Assembly (NCBI GenBank): GCA_003996215.1
Contig: QJPP01001435.1
Coordinates: 62,001-126,000, forward strand
Source: Jaltomata sinuosa
Lineage: Eukaryota > Streptophyta > Magnoliopsida > Solanales > Solanaceae
DNA: 64,000 nucleotides
Direction: 5' to 3'
Below are positions 48,058 through 58,497 of this stretch, piece by piece. Under the pieces are notes generated by a model that was not told the origin of the DNA, ran no database searches, and saw nothing but the letters and a program-made list of their open reading frames with translations. Numbering within the stretch: position 1 is the stretch's first letter; every line of letters starts with the position of its first letter. The translations under genes were made by a program, and so were the position numbers.

Positions 48058-50293
48058 TGTAATGACCCTTTCCATTTACGCGTGTTCATCTTTCTTGTAC
48101 CGTTAGAGATTGCCTGTAGTGGCCCTAAGTTATTTATGGCTTGCTGGGACCGATATTTTGGTGCCCGAGCCATTTGCTTGGTCTTTTTGGTCGTTCCTTC
48201 TTTTAGAGGTTTAGGCTTTTGAAATCGTTGACTTCAGTCAACATTCTTGGTGAACGAGCTTGGAATCGAATTCCGACAGTTCCATTAGCTCCGGAGCGTG
48301 GACTTTGGTCTAGTGGGACCTTTGGTCAGGAACTGGGAGCTTTTCAGCTTGTAATTCTCTCTCATTCTGCATTTTCAGGCTAGTTGGGATTGTTTGGTTG
48401 ACTTTGGTCAACCTTTGGAGAAGACGGCCTAGGATGGAAATTTCGCCTGCGCTGCTAGCTCCGAAATGCTGAGTTTGTGTTAGGTAGTTGGTTGGTTTGG
48501 GTCTCAGGTGATCCAGGCTCATTTCGAATGTTTGGTTGGCGTTAGCTAGTATTGACTTGTGTCAACATTCTTCCAAAATGACCTTGTATGGAAGTTTTGT
48601 CGATTTCGTTGAGTTCAGAACGTCGTTTCCACTCTAATAGCATATTTTGTTCTTGAGTATCGGGTTTCAATTGTGCCCGGAATGCCCCGTAGAAGTTTTT
48701 AGCACTGCTGGTTTTCTGTTGCTGGTATGGCTGAAATTTGTTCATCGCAATCTCGAAGGGTTCTTGGCGATAGCGATGAAGAAATTCTTTGGTCATCGCG
48801 ATCTCGAAGGGTTTTCTCACGATAGCGATGAAGGCCCTGCTCCTTTGTTTATCGCAATCTCGAAGGCTGACCCTCGCGATTGCGATGAATTGGCCAGTTT
48901 GTTCATCGCGATCTCGAAGGCTGACCCTCGCGATTGCGATGAGTTGGCCAGTTTGTTCATCTCGATCTCGAATGTTTTTCTTTGCGATAGCGATGAACAA
49001 ATCCCTGTATGTATATATACCTTCTCCTTCATTTTCTTCACCAAAAATCTGCATTTCTCCATTGTTTCTAAATCTCCAAGCTCCATTATCACTGTGGGAT
49101 CATATCTTAGCGTTGGAGCAATTAATTTCTCGTCCGTGGTTGATTCGTCATCGCAAATTGTAAGTATTCCATACTTTAATCCCTTAATTTCTTCATTTGA
49201 TTCCCTCTTTGATTTCATAAATGGTGGGCTGATTTGAAGCCCCAATTGTGGTCCCTTTTTGCTCAATTATTGACCATGCGCTTCTGGGATGGTAAGGAAC
49301 ACTTTGGTGTTTTTTGTTTTTTGTTTTGGGTTGCAGGGCCCACGAGCCTGTTTGCAACCTGAATTTTGACATGGTTATATTTATAGCATTATGGGTGTCG
49401 TTAGCTTCATATTAATGTGTAGATTATTATGTTGATAGTAGTTTTGCGATTTAGAGCTTCCCACAGAAATTCGAGCTTGGACGATGCCGTCCCCGCAGCT
49501 AGTCATTGGACGACAGGTAGGTTATGGATTTTCCTACCTAGACTCTGCATATATAGGCTATAACCGCATTAATTAGTATCCTTGGGTGGGTTGTATTAGG
49601 TTGGTACCCCAGACGTTGCCTATTTTTTCTGTCCATTTATTTCATACGTTGATTGTAGAATTCGTGTAGTATTGTATATTACCCTTGTGGTCCTGTGTGG
49701 CCTTGTATTGACTCTAGAACATAGATGGTGGGTTATTTGGGAATTTCCACGAGTCCCGGACATAGAGATATTATTCTACGCTGGTTATGATTGTTGTAGA
49801 GCTGTTGAGCCTGTACATGGATGATAGGAATGTTTGTGAGCCATTTTGGGCTACTCTATTGTTTGCGAGCATATCATTCATGAAAAAGGTTTTCCCTGCA
49901 TGTTTTACTACTAATTTGGCTTTCGGCCTTCTATAATTGATTTTCTAAACTTTGCATGGCCCCGAGGGCCCATTTTCGGTATTACAACTTTGAAATGGTT
50001 TTGAAACTGGCTTTTACGAAACCTCTCGGAGTAGTGGGGATATTATGGTGATTTGATTACTGGTCTTCATTCTAATACTAGGCTCGGCTGGGCCGTAGCA
50101 CTCGATATTGCTTTCTACGGGTTTAGATCCGGATACGAGCCGAGCACCCTGTTTAGGGATTATGATACTTGATTTCTGTTTTAGACCAGGATACGCTCTG
50201 GGCACCCTCGATGAGGGTTATTGAGACATGACTACTTTTTTAGATGCGAATACGCTCCAGGCACCCTTGATGGGGGTTATTGAGATTACTACT
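48058..50293 (+). repeat. A2 3' LTR (truncated)
   Basis: It aligns with 40222 to about 42398 of the 5' LTR and stops where LTR B starts; the last 1.5 kb or so is missing. The palindromic cassette (48738-49000) has an extra unit relative to the 5' LTR. The first 1 kb or so differs from the 5' LTR at many sites, while 49095-50293 is nearly identical to it. Confidence 0.85.
48738..49000 (+). repeat. CATCGCGATCTCGAAGG cassette, A2 3' LTR (expanded)
   Basis: Two tandem copies of the unit CGAAGGCTGACCCTCGCGAT (48856-48959), each followed by TGCGATGA, where the 5' LTR has one. Confidence 0.82.
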
Positions 50294-53200
50294 TGTAATG
50301 ACCCTTTCGGTCATTTTCACGTATAAGTTTTGAAGTCAAGCAAATCGACAAAAGATATCGTAAGATCTTTAACAAATTTTCTGAACTTTGGGTCAAATGT
50401 CTCAGGGCTTTTCTCTCAATATATAAAGAGTTATAAGTCCCCCGAAATACCAAATCGAAGGTCTATGAGTCAGGTTTCCAACACACAAAACCTCACGTCC
50501 AACTGATCTCGGAGTAAAGGGTTATAGCTGTTTTACCGCGGACTGTCTGGCAGAAAATGGGTTGCGAATCGGGTCGGGTCAAACTCGATTTAAGCCTCGA
50601 CTTCACGTTTTAAAACGCTATTTCAGTTCCAAAACAGTGATAAAACATAAGGGAGGATCCCGAGAGAATTCTTGAGTATCAAAATCGTGCGTTGGCGAAT
50701 TACGAGCCTGAACTTAAGAATTTTATTAGCATCGTGCGTATATTTGAAAATATTTTATTTAAAAGTTGAATTTGGTAAAAACTATATTAGTATTGCCTTT
50801 TCAAAATATTTTAAAGGTTTATGGGAAATATTTTTAAAATGTTATAATTGTATATGTATTTATTTTATAAAGTTTTTATACATTGTATTATTTTAATGGA
50901 GATAGTAAACTTAATTACGTTGAAATTTATTAATATAATATAGTAGGTTTTGTTTGAAATAATTTTCTATGAATTATGGTATATTTAAAATATTATATTT
51001 ATTTTACCACGAACTTATGCAATACCCGAGTATATAAATAACGGGACAAAAATATTGTTTTGTTGCCTTGCAATTGCCACCTCCACTCCACATGTAGGTG
51101 GAGGGAGTGGCCAGCAAGCATTATCAGCAAATGGTGGCAGCATATAACATAAGTCTTCATAGGTGGCATTAATGGGATTAATGATCACTTTATCCTTTCA
51201 TTTGTTTGTTACTAATATATGGGTGGCCAATAATCCCTACTCATCACTTTCTATTGCAAAATGCAATTCTGGAGCTTTCTCATGTATGTGCTTGCAGATA
51301 CGTATTCACGTTAGTAAGGAATACTTTTCCTAGTCAAGTTATTCAAGCCCGAGTTCAAGTTTGATTTCGTGTTGGGGATTTTTCGGAGAGGTTCAGGCTT
51401 GTCATCGGACGACAGGTAGGTTACGGTTTATTTTCCCTAGACTCCGCATATATAGAATAAAATTGTATTAATGGGCATCCTTGGGTTGTTTTATTAGGTT
51501 GGTACCACAGACCTCGACCGCTTTATTCATGTCCGCCTACTTTTGTTCCTCCGTTGCTTGTAGTGTTTGCCGATATATTTTATTTACCCTTGCGGTCCTG
51601 TGAGGCCTTGTTGACTCTGGAACATAGGAGGTGGGATTTTGGGAATGTCCGCGAGTCCCGGGCATAGAATTATCCTTCTAGGCTGGTTATGCTTGCTGAG
51701 TAGCTGTGGGCCTGTGCAGGGTCGATAGGTTGATTGTGAGCTGCTGGGCAGCTATTGTGTGTGATCATACCATTTTCATGCATATAAAGAGGTTTTATCC
51801 ATGTTTTACTATGGTTTTGGCTTCGGGCCTACTGGCACTATTTTCTAAACTTTGCATGGCCCGGGGGGCCCATTTTTTATGGAAATGATTTGGAAATGGT
51901 TGATTTAACTTGTGAATATTTTTGGGAAAGAAAGTAAGATTATGGTTAAAATCATCAGTTTCACGATTATTGCTAGACTCGGCAGGGCCGGGGTGCTAGT
52001 TGAGTTTTCTTGTTACTTGAGATGATTTTTAGCCTCGGTCGGACCGAGCACTTGAGATGACTTTTTACTGTTTAGACCCGATTATTCCCGGGCACCCTTG
52101 GAGGGGTTTTTGAGATATTTTCCTACTATTTTTAGTCCTGGACAGGGTCTGGGCATTGCATATTCGAGACTGGGTCTCCATCCTGATACCGGACTTGCTT
52201 CCGGAGGACATGTTCTGATACTGAGTTTTAGTATGGGGTCTGGGACCTCCATGGACCTTGCCATCCGGGCCAGGGGCTACGGGCTGCATGTGCCGGAGGA
52301 GGGATATACGGTGGAGTAGAGGTATACGGGCAGTGTCCTTCCATGGAACCTACCTGCTGGGCCGGATCGGCGCCGGAGGAGGTACATACAGAGATACCAT
52401 GGCACTTGAGATCTTCATGCATCATATCACTCATTGTTTGAGGCTCCACCCTTGTTTGTTGTTTGTTGATTGTACGCTCCGGTAGTATGGGATGCCGGAG
52501 GGTTTGTTTTCACTTGTTTGTGTTCCTCGATTGTATGGGCGGCCGGGGGACTGTAGGTAGACTTTTGCTATTTATTTACAAAATTGTTCTCTATTATGGA
52601 TAACTGTGAGATTGGTTACTGCTAGACTGTTAGTTTCTGGATTTGAGATTGATATGATTAGTTGAGTTTGATTCATGTCTCTGAGCATGTCTATCATTAC
52701 TCTTTCTCTCTTCTTCTTACACTTGAGGTTACCGGTATACCGTCCATTTCGTAAACTTATTTTGTATACACCGTTGTTGCAAGGACCCCAGGTGCGTTAT
52801 TTCTTACTTTCACCTGGGCCTATGGTGTGTATATTCTGCTTACTAGCCTCACATGTGGTTCTGTTGATTTCCCTCTGGGCTAGTTCCTGTGTACCTTTCG
52901 TTGATTTCTGTGACTACTTGCTTCTATTCTGTCTATTACTACGCTTTTATCTTATATGTGCCCAGTCGGCCTATGATACCTACTGGGTACCTTATGCTTC
53001 GCATTTGGTGCTCACCCCTACCCCCTGCATCTTTGGGTGCAGATCCTAGCGTGGGCCATCGCCGTTAGATCGTTGTGATTCGTGCTTGGAGATCTGTTGG
53101 GGACTACTTCAGGCTGAGGGTGAGCTCTTGGCGATCGGAGCTTAGCTTTAGTTTATCTTTTGCTTTATGTACTCTATTACCATTCAGAGACATATGTATA

Positions 53201-53440
53201 TATAGTTTTGGTTTATTTGCACTCCATATATGTAGTTTGGCTCTATACTATGATACCAGGTCTTGGGGTTTGGTTTAGTTTCCGCATATGTATATATTTA
53301 TATCCCTGTTATCTATTTTACTCGTCTTGTTCCCTTATTTGCTAGATAGTAGCCCATTACTAACTGTTCTGGGCTACGGGGATTGGTTCACCTACCGGGG
53401 GTTGTAGGTGCCATCATGACCGAGAAATTGGGTCGTGACA
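50294..53440 (+). repeat. LTR B: solo or isolated LTR related to family A
   Basis: 3147 bp from TGTAATGACCC to GGGTCGTGACA. The second half shares landmarks with LTR A (GTCATCGGACGACAGGTAGG near 51390; the ACCGGAGG...TTACCGG region near 52720), while the first 1 kb or so is unrelated. TATAAATA is at 51033-51040. There is no PBS after it. The flanking 5-mers (CTACT, ATGTA) differ, and the interrupted A2 LTR does not resume, so this is not a clean solo-LTR insertion. Confidence 0.8.
51033..51040 (+). promoter_or_regulatory. TATA box of LTR B
   Basis: TATAAATA in the context GAGTATATAAATAACGGG. Confidence 0.6.
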
Positions 53441-54869
53441 ATGTAATCCTTCATTGATATCAAGAGTCATAGGTTGATTATATAGTCCGTAAATATAAAA
53501 TAACGTTTCTGTAATTTTACAGCGTGCAATTGGGTATAGTAAATTAATTTTTTGACACTGATTTTAAAAAAAATTGAATCAGTATTTAAATTGCTTTTGA
53601 ATCTGAAATTAATTTTAAGAAATGAAAAGATACTTTTTTTTTTCTCAAGAACATCTAAAAAACGTTTTAGAGATCTAAAAATAAAAAATAAAATATTGAA
53701 ACGATCTGAAAAATATTTCAGAGATTTGAAAAAAAAATGCTTTTAACAAGATCTGAAATTTTTTTAAAAAAAGACTCTTTTAACAGATCTGAATGTCCAA
53801 AAAATAAAATAAAAAGTTCTTTTTTGTTCTTTCAAAAAAGATCTGAAAATACGTTCCAAAGATCTAGAATAAAAAAATAGTTTTTTTTTTCTCCATTGAT
53901 ATGTGATGGAAATGAAGGAAGAGAAAGAAGAGAAGGAGAAATATGTTTCTTTCAATTTTTTCTATTTTTTAAAAAAAGTTTATTTGAAAAAAGAGATTTT
54001 TTGTCACTGATCAGGAAAACAAAAAAAAAAGGTTTTTTCTGTTTTTATTTTCTTTGAACACAGATCTGAATAATCTTTTTTTAAAATAAAGGGACATTTG
54101 AAGCTTGGTGCTCCATACCGGCGGCAATAAATTGAAAGAAGAAGAAGACACTTAGATATTCTTAAAATCTGCTTATTGAGTCTTTTAATGAGCATGACTA
54201 GTCAATAGGCCTTTTTTTCTTTTTAATTTGCTGAAAAATTTAAAGTTTAGAGTCACATGAGATTCTACTCTCTCTTTTTCAACAATGGCAGATTTAAAAT
54301 TGTTGATTAATTTATTTTTGGGCTAATGGTCTGATTATAAATTATAATTTAATAAAAATAAATTTTAGATTATAAAAATTGATCAAATGGACCTAATTTT
54401 CAGAATATAAATTTTGTATTTATATTTAAAGAAGTCATAATTATTTTATCATCTCAATTGCTTAAAATTTGTTATTATGTTGAGCATGATTTTAATTAGT
54501 TTAACATTAAATTTATTTTCTATTTTGTTTAGCCTGTTTAAGATATTAATTTATTTAACATTAATCTTTTTATGTGTTCAACATGCATGAAATGTTAATT
54601 AATTTACCATTAAAATTATTAGCTATTCTGTTTAGCATGCTTAAAATATTAATTTGTTTAATATTAATTTTTTTAATGTGTTCATCATGCATGAAATGTT
54701 AATTAATTTAACATTAAATTTAATTACTATTTTGATTAGCATGCTTAAAATATTAATTTGTTTAACATTAATTATTTTTTGATATGATTCAAAATGCATG
54801 AAATGATGTTAAATAATTTAAATGTTTTTTATATTTTATATTAGCATGAAATAAATGTTAATTAGTTTA
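53441..54869. other. AT-rich block with no gene
   Basis: Not assignable to any element here. The left part (about 53570-54070) has long A and T runs and seven GATCT sites, most within AGATCTGAA. The right part has a 103-104 bp tandem repeat. I see no coding frame or structural RNA. Confidence 0.6.
54470..54840. repeat. Tandem repeat, about 104 bp x 3.5
   Basis: Units are marked by TTTAGCATGCTTAAAATATT-like text (AGC at 54531, 54634 and 54738) and CATGCATGAAATGTTAATT. They are very AT-rich, with palindromes GCATGC and CATGCATG. Confidence 0.8.
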
Positions 54870-55002
54870 TGTAATGACACTTCCTATCATTCCCGCATTT
54901 TTGCTTTTTTTGTACTGTTAGAGCTGGCTTGTAGAGGCTCCAAGTCATTTATAATTTGTTTGGACCGGTGGTTCAGTTTTCAGGCCATTCATCAGGTCTT
55001 TA
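54870..55002 (+). repeat. A-like LTR 5'-end fragment
   Basis: It begins TGTAATGACACTTCC and follows the first 133 bp of LTR A (GTTAGAGCTGGCTTGTAGAGG), then is cut by the F LTR at 55003. Its remainder may lie beyond the tandem array, off the window. Confidence 0.75.
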
Positions 55003-55306
55003 TGTAACGATCGGGTCTGTCATTACGGGTAGTCCAATCGTGCCAAGTTTTAGAGTTAGAAAACTCTGGTTTTGGGGGTTTGAAATTCTAGGCTAGGCTA
55101 GTCTCGGTCGGTTTTGGGGCGAGGTGGAGTCTAGGGCAATCCGGGTAAGAATTGGATTGATGTCTTGTGTTGAGCTAGTTTTCCTCGTAGCTAACACATA
55201 GAGGAGTCTGGGGGACTTTTCGGAATCGAATTCGGGTAAGTAGAATCCCCAGAATCATGATTGACGTGAAGGGGTTATTTATGATCGTCGGGGGAAGTAA
55301 GTATGT

Positions 55307-55314
55307 TATAAAAT
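55307..55314 (+). promoter_or_regulatory. TATA box of the F LTR
   Basis: TATAAAAT lies 300 bp into the LTR, just before the palindromic cassette. In this family the cassette therefore seems to be downstream of the TATA box, unlike the A and Athila-like families. Confidence 0.5.
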
Positions 55315-55354
55315 GGGCAAATTTTGGATATTTCCAAACTTTTTGTCCATGACG

Positions 55355-55500
55355 AGCGCAACTGCTCCGCCATAGCGACCTTTGCTGTAGCGAAGAAATT
55401 ACCGCTACAACAGAAGTCAACGTCGGTCAGTCTCCGCCATAGCGGATGACTTAGATACGGTAGTACCGCTATAGCGGAGCAGACCGCTATAGCGGAGTGT
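55355..55500 (+). repeat. CCGCTATAGCGG palindrome cassette of the F LTR
   Basis: Five or six copies of CCGCTATAGCGG or derivatives (CCGCCATAGCG, CCGCTACAAC) in about 145 bp. Confidence 0.8.
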
Positions 55501-56234
55501 GACGGGATTTAATGCAGAAACTTCTCCAAAACAGTTCAGTTTTTCTTGAAATGTTTTGGGAGAAGAAGGGTACGATTTTGGGCGATTTCTACCAGTTTTC
55601 CACTATTTTTTGACCTAAAGCTAAGGTTTCTACTCTCCAATATTCGTACTACTTTTTCTACGCAGTAGAATTGCTAGGAGGGAAATTGGGGAAAGGTTGG
55701 AATAACCTAGGGATGGTAGAATCTGGGGAAGAAGGGGGATTCTAGGCATGAAAGTTCTTGGGTATTGTTAAAAGTAAGGTTTTATGATCACATATTGCTA
55801 AATTATCTATTTTTATCCATGAAAATGATAGAACTAGAGAAATTAATGGTGGGAAGCCCGGGAAAAAGGGTAGGATGATCATGGGTAGCCTGGGGGTCTG
55901 GGATTTAGTGTAATCCGGGTAATGTGCAGGCCTTGTTTGTTAATTTGAGTACTTGTATATTGTTTTAGACCAAGAACGAGAGAGGAATCCGAAACACGGG
56001 AAAGCTCGGGTTGAGTAGAGCTTGGATCATTTCGAGGTAGGTGATGGCTTACGATTCCTGTGAATGTTGTATGTTCTTGTACTCATATCTAAGTGTTTGT
56101 ATGAATTAAATTGCTTAGGGGAATTGTTTAGAATGTCTAAGGGTCCTTGTTACAGTCTGTGGATTGAACAGTGTTTTGTTTGTTGGTTTTACAAGATGTT
56201 TGTTCATTATTTTGACTGTGAATTGTTGACATTC

Positions 56235-56345
56235 GGTTGGCTCGGGTACCACGCCTAGTAGAAAATACTGACGGTTGGCTTGGGTACCACGCCTGGTACG
56301 GGTATAACAAATGGTTGGCTCGAGTACCACGCCTGGTACGGGTTT
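56235..56345 (+). repeat. Short tandem repeat GGTACCACGCCTGGTA in the F LTR
   Basis: Three units of about 45 bp carrying GTTGGCTYGGGTACCACGCC. The ACCACGCCTGGT core is an imperfect palindrome. Confidence 0.75.
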
Positions 56346-57215
56346 ATTTTACTGCATCATTGCATTGATATTGCTGTATTGCATTGATATTGTTGCATTG
56401 CATTGACTGTTATTGGTTCCGTGAGTGGATCGGGCTATTCTATTGAACTGTGATATTCGTTGTGGTCTTTGAGTGACCAGGAATCCTGTTATATCTGTGT
56501 AGTTGGTCCTTGTTTAGGCCGGATTGTCTTTTAACACTTAGGTGTTGTTTAAAAGGGATCTCAGGGTGTGTCCGATCTAGGCGAAAAGGATGATTTATTG
56601 TGTTTTGTGATTGTGGATTATAGTTGTATGTGGTGGAGTTCAGGTGGGAACAAGCTAGGTAGAGACTTGTAGTCTGGGGAGCCTATTGACTTGTTGCATA
56701 TTTTCCGTACTTATACTTGATTTGTTGTACTGTTCATACACTGTTTATTTGGAACTGGCTGATGATCCTACCAGTACAAAGTGGTGGTGTACTGATACTA
56801 CACTTGCTTTTCTTCTTGTGAGTACAGGAAATCTTCCAGCGGCTGAGACACGATCTCATCTGTAGTACCAGCGTTTCCAGACTTCAAGGGTGAGCTGCTT
56901 CGGTCGAGCTTCCCTGAACCTATCATTAGAGTTGTAGCCCATTTGTTTCGGGCTTAGACTATTTCTATTATTTTGGGGTTGCATCCCCGTACTCTAGATA
57001 TTGGTAGAATTATTTGGTACTGCGACTTTCAGATTCTAGGGGGTAATTTCCGCAGGTTAACTTAATGAAGTTTTATTGTCATTATCATTGAATTGCTAGT
57101 TTACTTTTATGCACTGGTTTTAAGCTGTTAGGACGATTAAGTTCGGGGAAGTGATGGTTTGCTCACCCGGAGGTTGGGTGAGTGTCACTCACGGCGGTTT
57201 GGATCGTGACAAAGA

Positions 57216-57227
57216 TGGTATCAGAGC
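57216..57227 (+). other. Primer-binding site of the F element, tRNA-Met type
   Basis: TGGTATCAGAGC lies 4 bp after the LTR end. Degenerate copies follow the LTR end in each later monomer (for example TGGTATTAGAGT near 58739). Confidence 0.88.
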
Positions 57228-57430
57228 CCTAGGTTCATTGATCTCGTCGTACCAAACATGTCTAGTAGAGCCTTGCGAAATGGTGCGGAGACATCCGTAC
57301 TTTTCTTCTAGAGGCTATAGGGCTTTAGGAAAACTATCTCTTCCTTTTTTCCTTCGTCCTATAACTCAATTCCAATTGGTATCTGGTGATACAAATTGGT
57401 AACTAATCTCATTCAATCTTCTGTCCGCAG

Positions 57431-58497
57431 ATGGGTAACACAAGGAGCAACGGAGCTAGAGCAGCGGTCCCAGTAGTGAGCCCGTCTGTCCGTGGTAGAG
57501 GCAGGAGTAGGTGTAGAGGATGAGGTAGAGCCACACCCGCCAGGGGTAGGGCTCGAGCTGCTGTTGATGCATGTGAGGCAACCCCTCCCCCATCTCAGGA
57601 ACATGTTGCTGAAGATGTAGAAGTTGTGGCGGAAGATGGTGAGGCGCAGGAGGAGGAGACACTAGTTGGGGGTGCAGGCCTTCCTACTATGACACCAGAA
57701 ACCTTTCAATAGGCATGGAATATTTTGAGTGATTTGGCTGGTACTGGAGCCATACCCGCAACTTTTGAAAAATAGGCCTTGGATACTCAGCCAGCGGCAA
57801 CTACAACGCCTAGGATTGATGCAGCCTCAGGCACGAATGACTTTTTCATGCCAATGCTAGGCCCAGTTATGACAGGGAATGAGCATGAGATGCTGACCAA
57901 GTTTCTCAAGCTGAAACCTTCTACATTTTAGGGTACTGATAGGGAGTATGCTTATGAGTTCATCTTGGATTGCTATGAGAGGTTGCACAAGTTGGGTATT
58001 GTACGTCAGCATGGGGTTGAGTTTGTCACATTTTAGTTGTAGGATGATGCCAAACAGTGGTGGAGGTCTCATGTGGAGTGTCGGTCTTCTGTTCTACCCC
58101 CACTGACTTGGGAACAGTTCCACGCTTTGTTTTTAGAGAAGTACGTACCCCGTACTTTGAGGGACCAGAAGAAAGATGATTTCTTCAACTTGGAGCAGGG
58201 TGGCATGTCAGTCTTTGCTTACGAGGCAAAATTCCATGCCTTGTCTCGGTTTGCCACACAACTATTGGGTTCCGAGGAGGAACGAATCCGGTTGTTTGTG
58301 AAAGGTTGAACACTGAGCTGCAGGTACTGTCAGTGCATATGACTTCTTCAGGAAAGGGCTTTAATGATGTGGTGGATTATGTGAAGCAACTTGAGGGAGT
58401 CAGGCAGATGCGGCAGGCAAAGGCATTGGCCAAGATGCCCCGGAATAAGGGAAATTATGGTATCTCACATTCCAGGTGTCATAATCAGCAGCTATAC
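57431..58497 (+). pseudogene. Gag remnant in monomer 1 (F family, Tekay-like)
   Basis: Ignoring stops, the frame reads an RG-rich N-terminus, an acidic segment (about 57600-57660), and the retrotransposon gag core from about 57880 to 58310, with conserved landmarks AKQWWRSH, LFLEKYVPRTLRDQ and KFHALSRFA. After a 1-bp loss near 58305 the frame shifts to 58306-58530. It ends where the LTR piece of the next monomer begins; zinc knuckles and everything downstream are missing. The same remnant recurs in monomers 2-5, so no monomer can encode a full gag. Confidence 0.85.

Larger units (their letters stand above)
40222..50293 (+). mobile_element. A2: gag-only non-autonomous LTR retrotransposon (plus copy)
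   Basis: 5' LTR 40222-43961, PBS, internal region 43962-48057 (4.10 kb), 3' LTR from 48058, cut at 50293 by LTR B. Same family and layout as A1 but on the opposite strand. The internal region holds a short gag with three zinc knuckles and about 2.7 kb of non-coding sequence; pol is absent. Confidence 0.87.
55003..57211 (+). repeat. F-family LTR (complete, 2209 bp)
   Basis: It runs from TGTAACGATCGG to TGGATCGTGACA and is followed by a canonical PBS, so it is a 5' LTR. TATAAAAT is at 55307-55314 and the palindromic cassette (CCGCTATAGCGG) at 55355-55500. Three GGCTYGGGTACCACGCCT-like repeats lie at about 56235-56340. Its last 237 bp are the start of monomer 1 of the array. Confidence 0.88.
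56975..58497 (+). repeat. Array monomer 1
   Basis: 1523 bp, overlapping the F LTR end. It holds the canonical PBS at 57216-57227 (TGGTATCAGAGC). The gag ATG is at 57431; the first stop is TGA at 57521 (CGA-to-TGA type). Private stops lie at 57710, 57773 and 57929; the TF*L* pair lies at 58034 and 58040; the frameshift is at about 58305. Confidence 0.9.

Noticed and set aside
57212..57233. tRNA-like match TGGTATCAGAGCC repeated through the window
   Set aside because: It is the complement of a tRNA 3' end, meaning a primer-binding site, with no tRNA gene around it.
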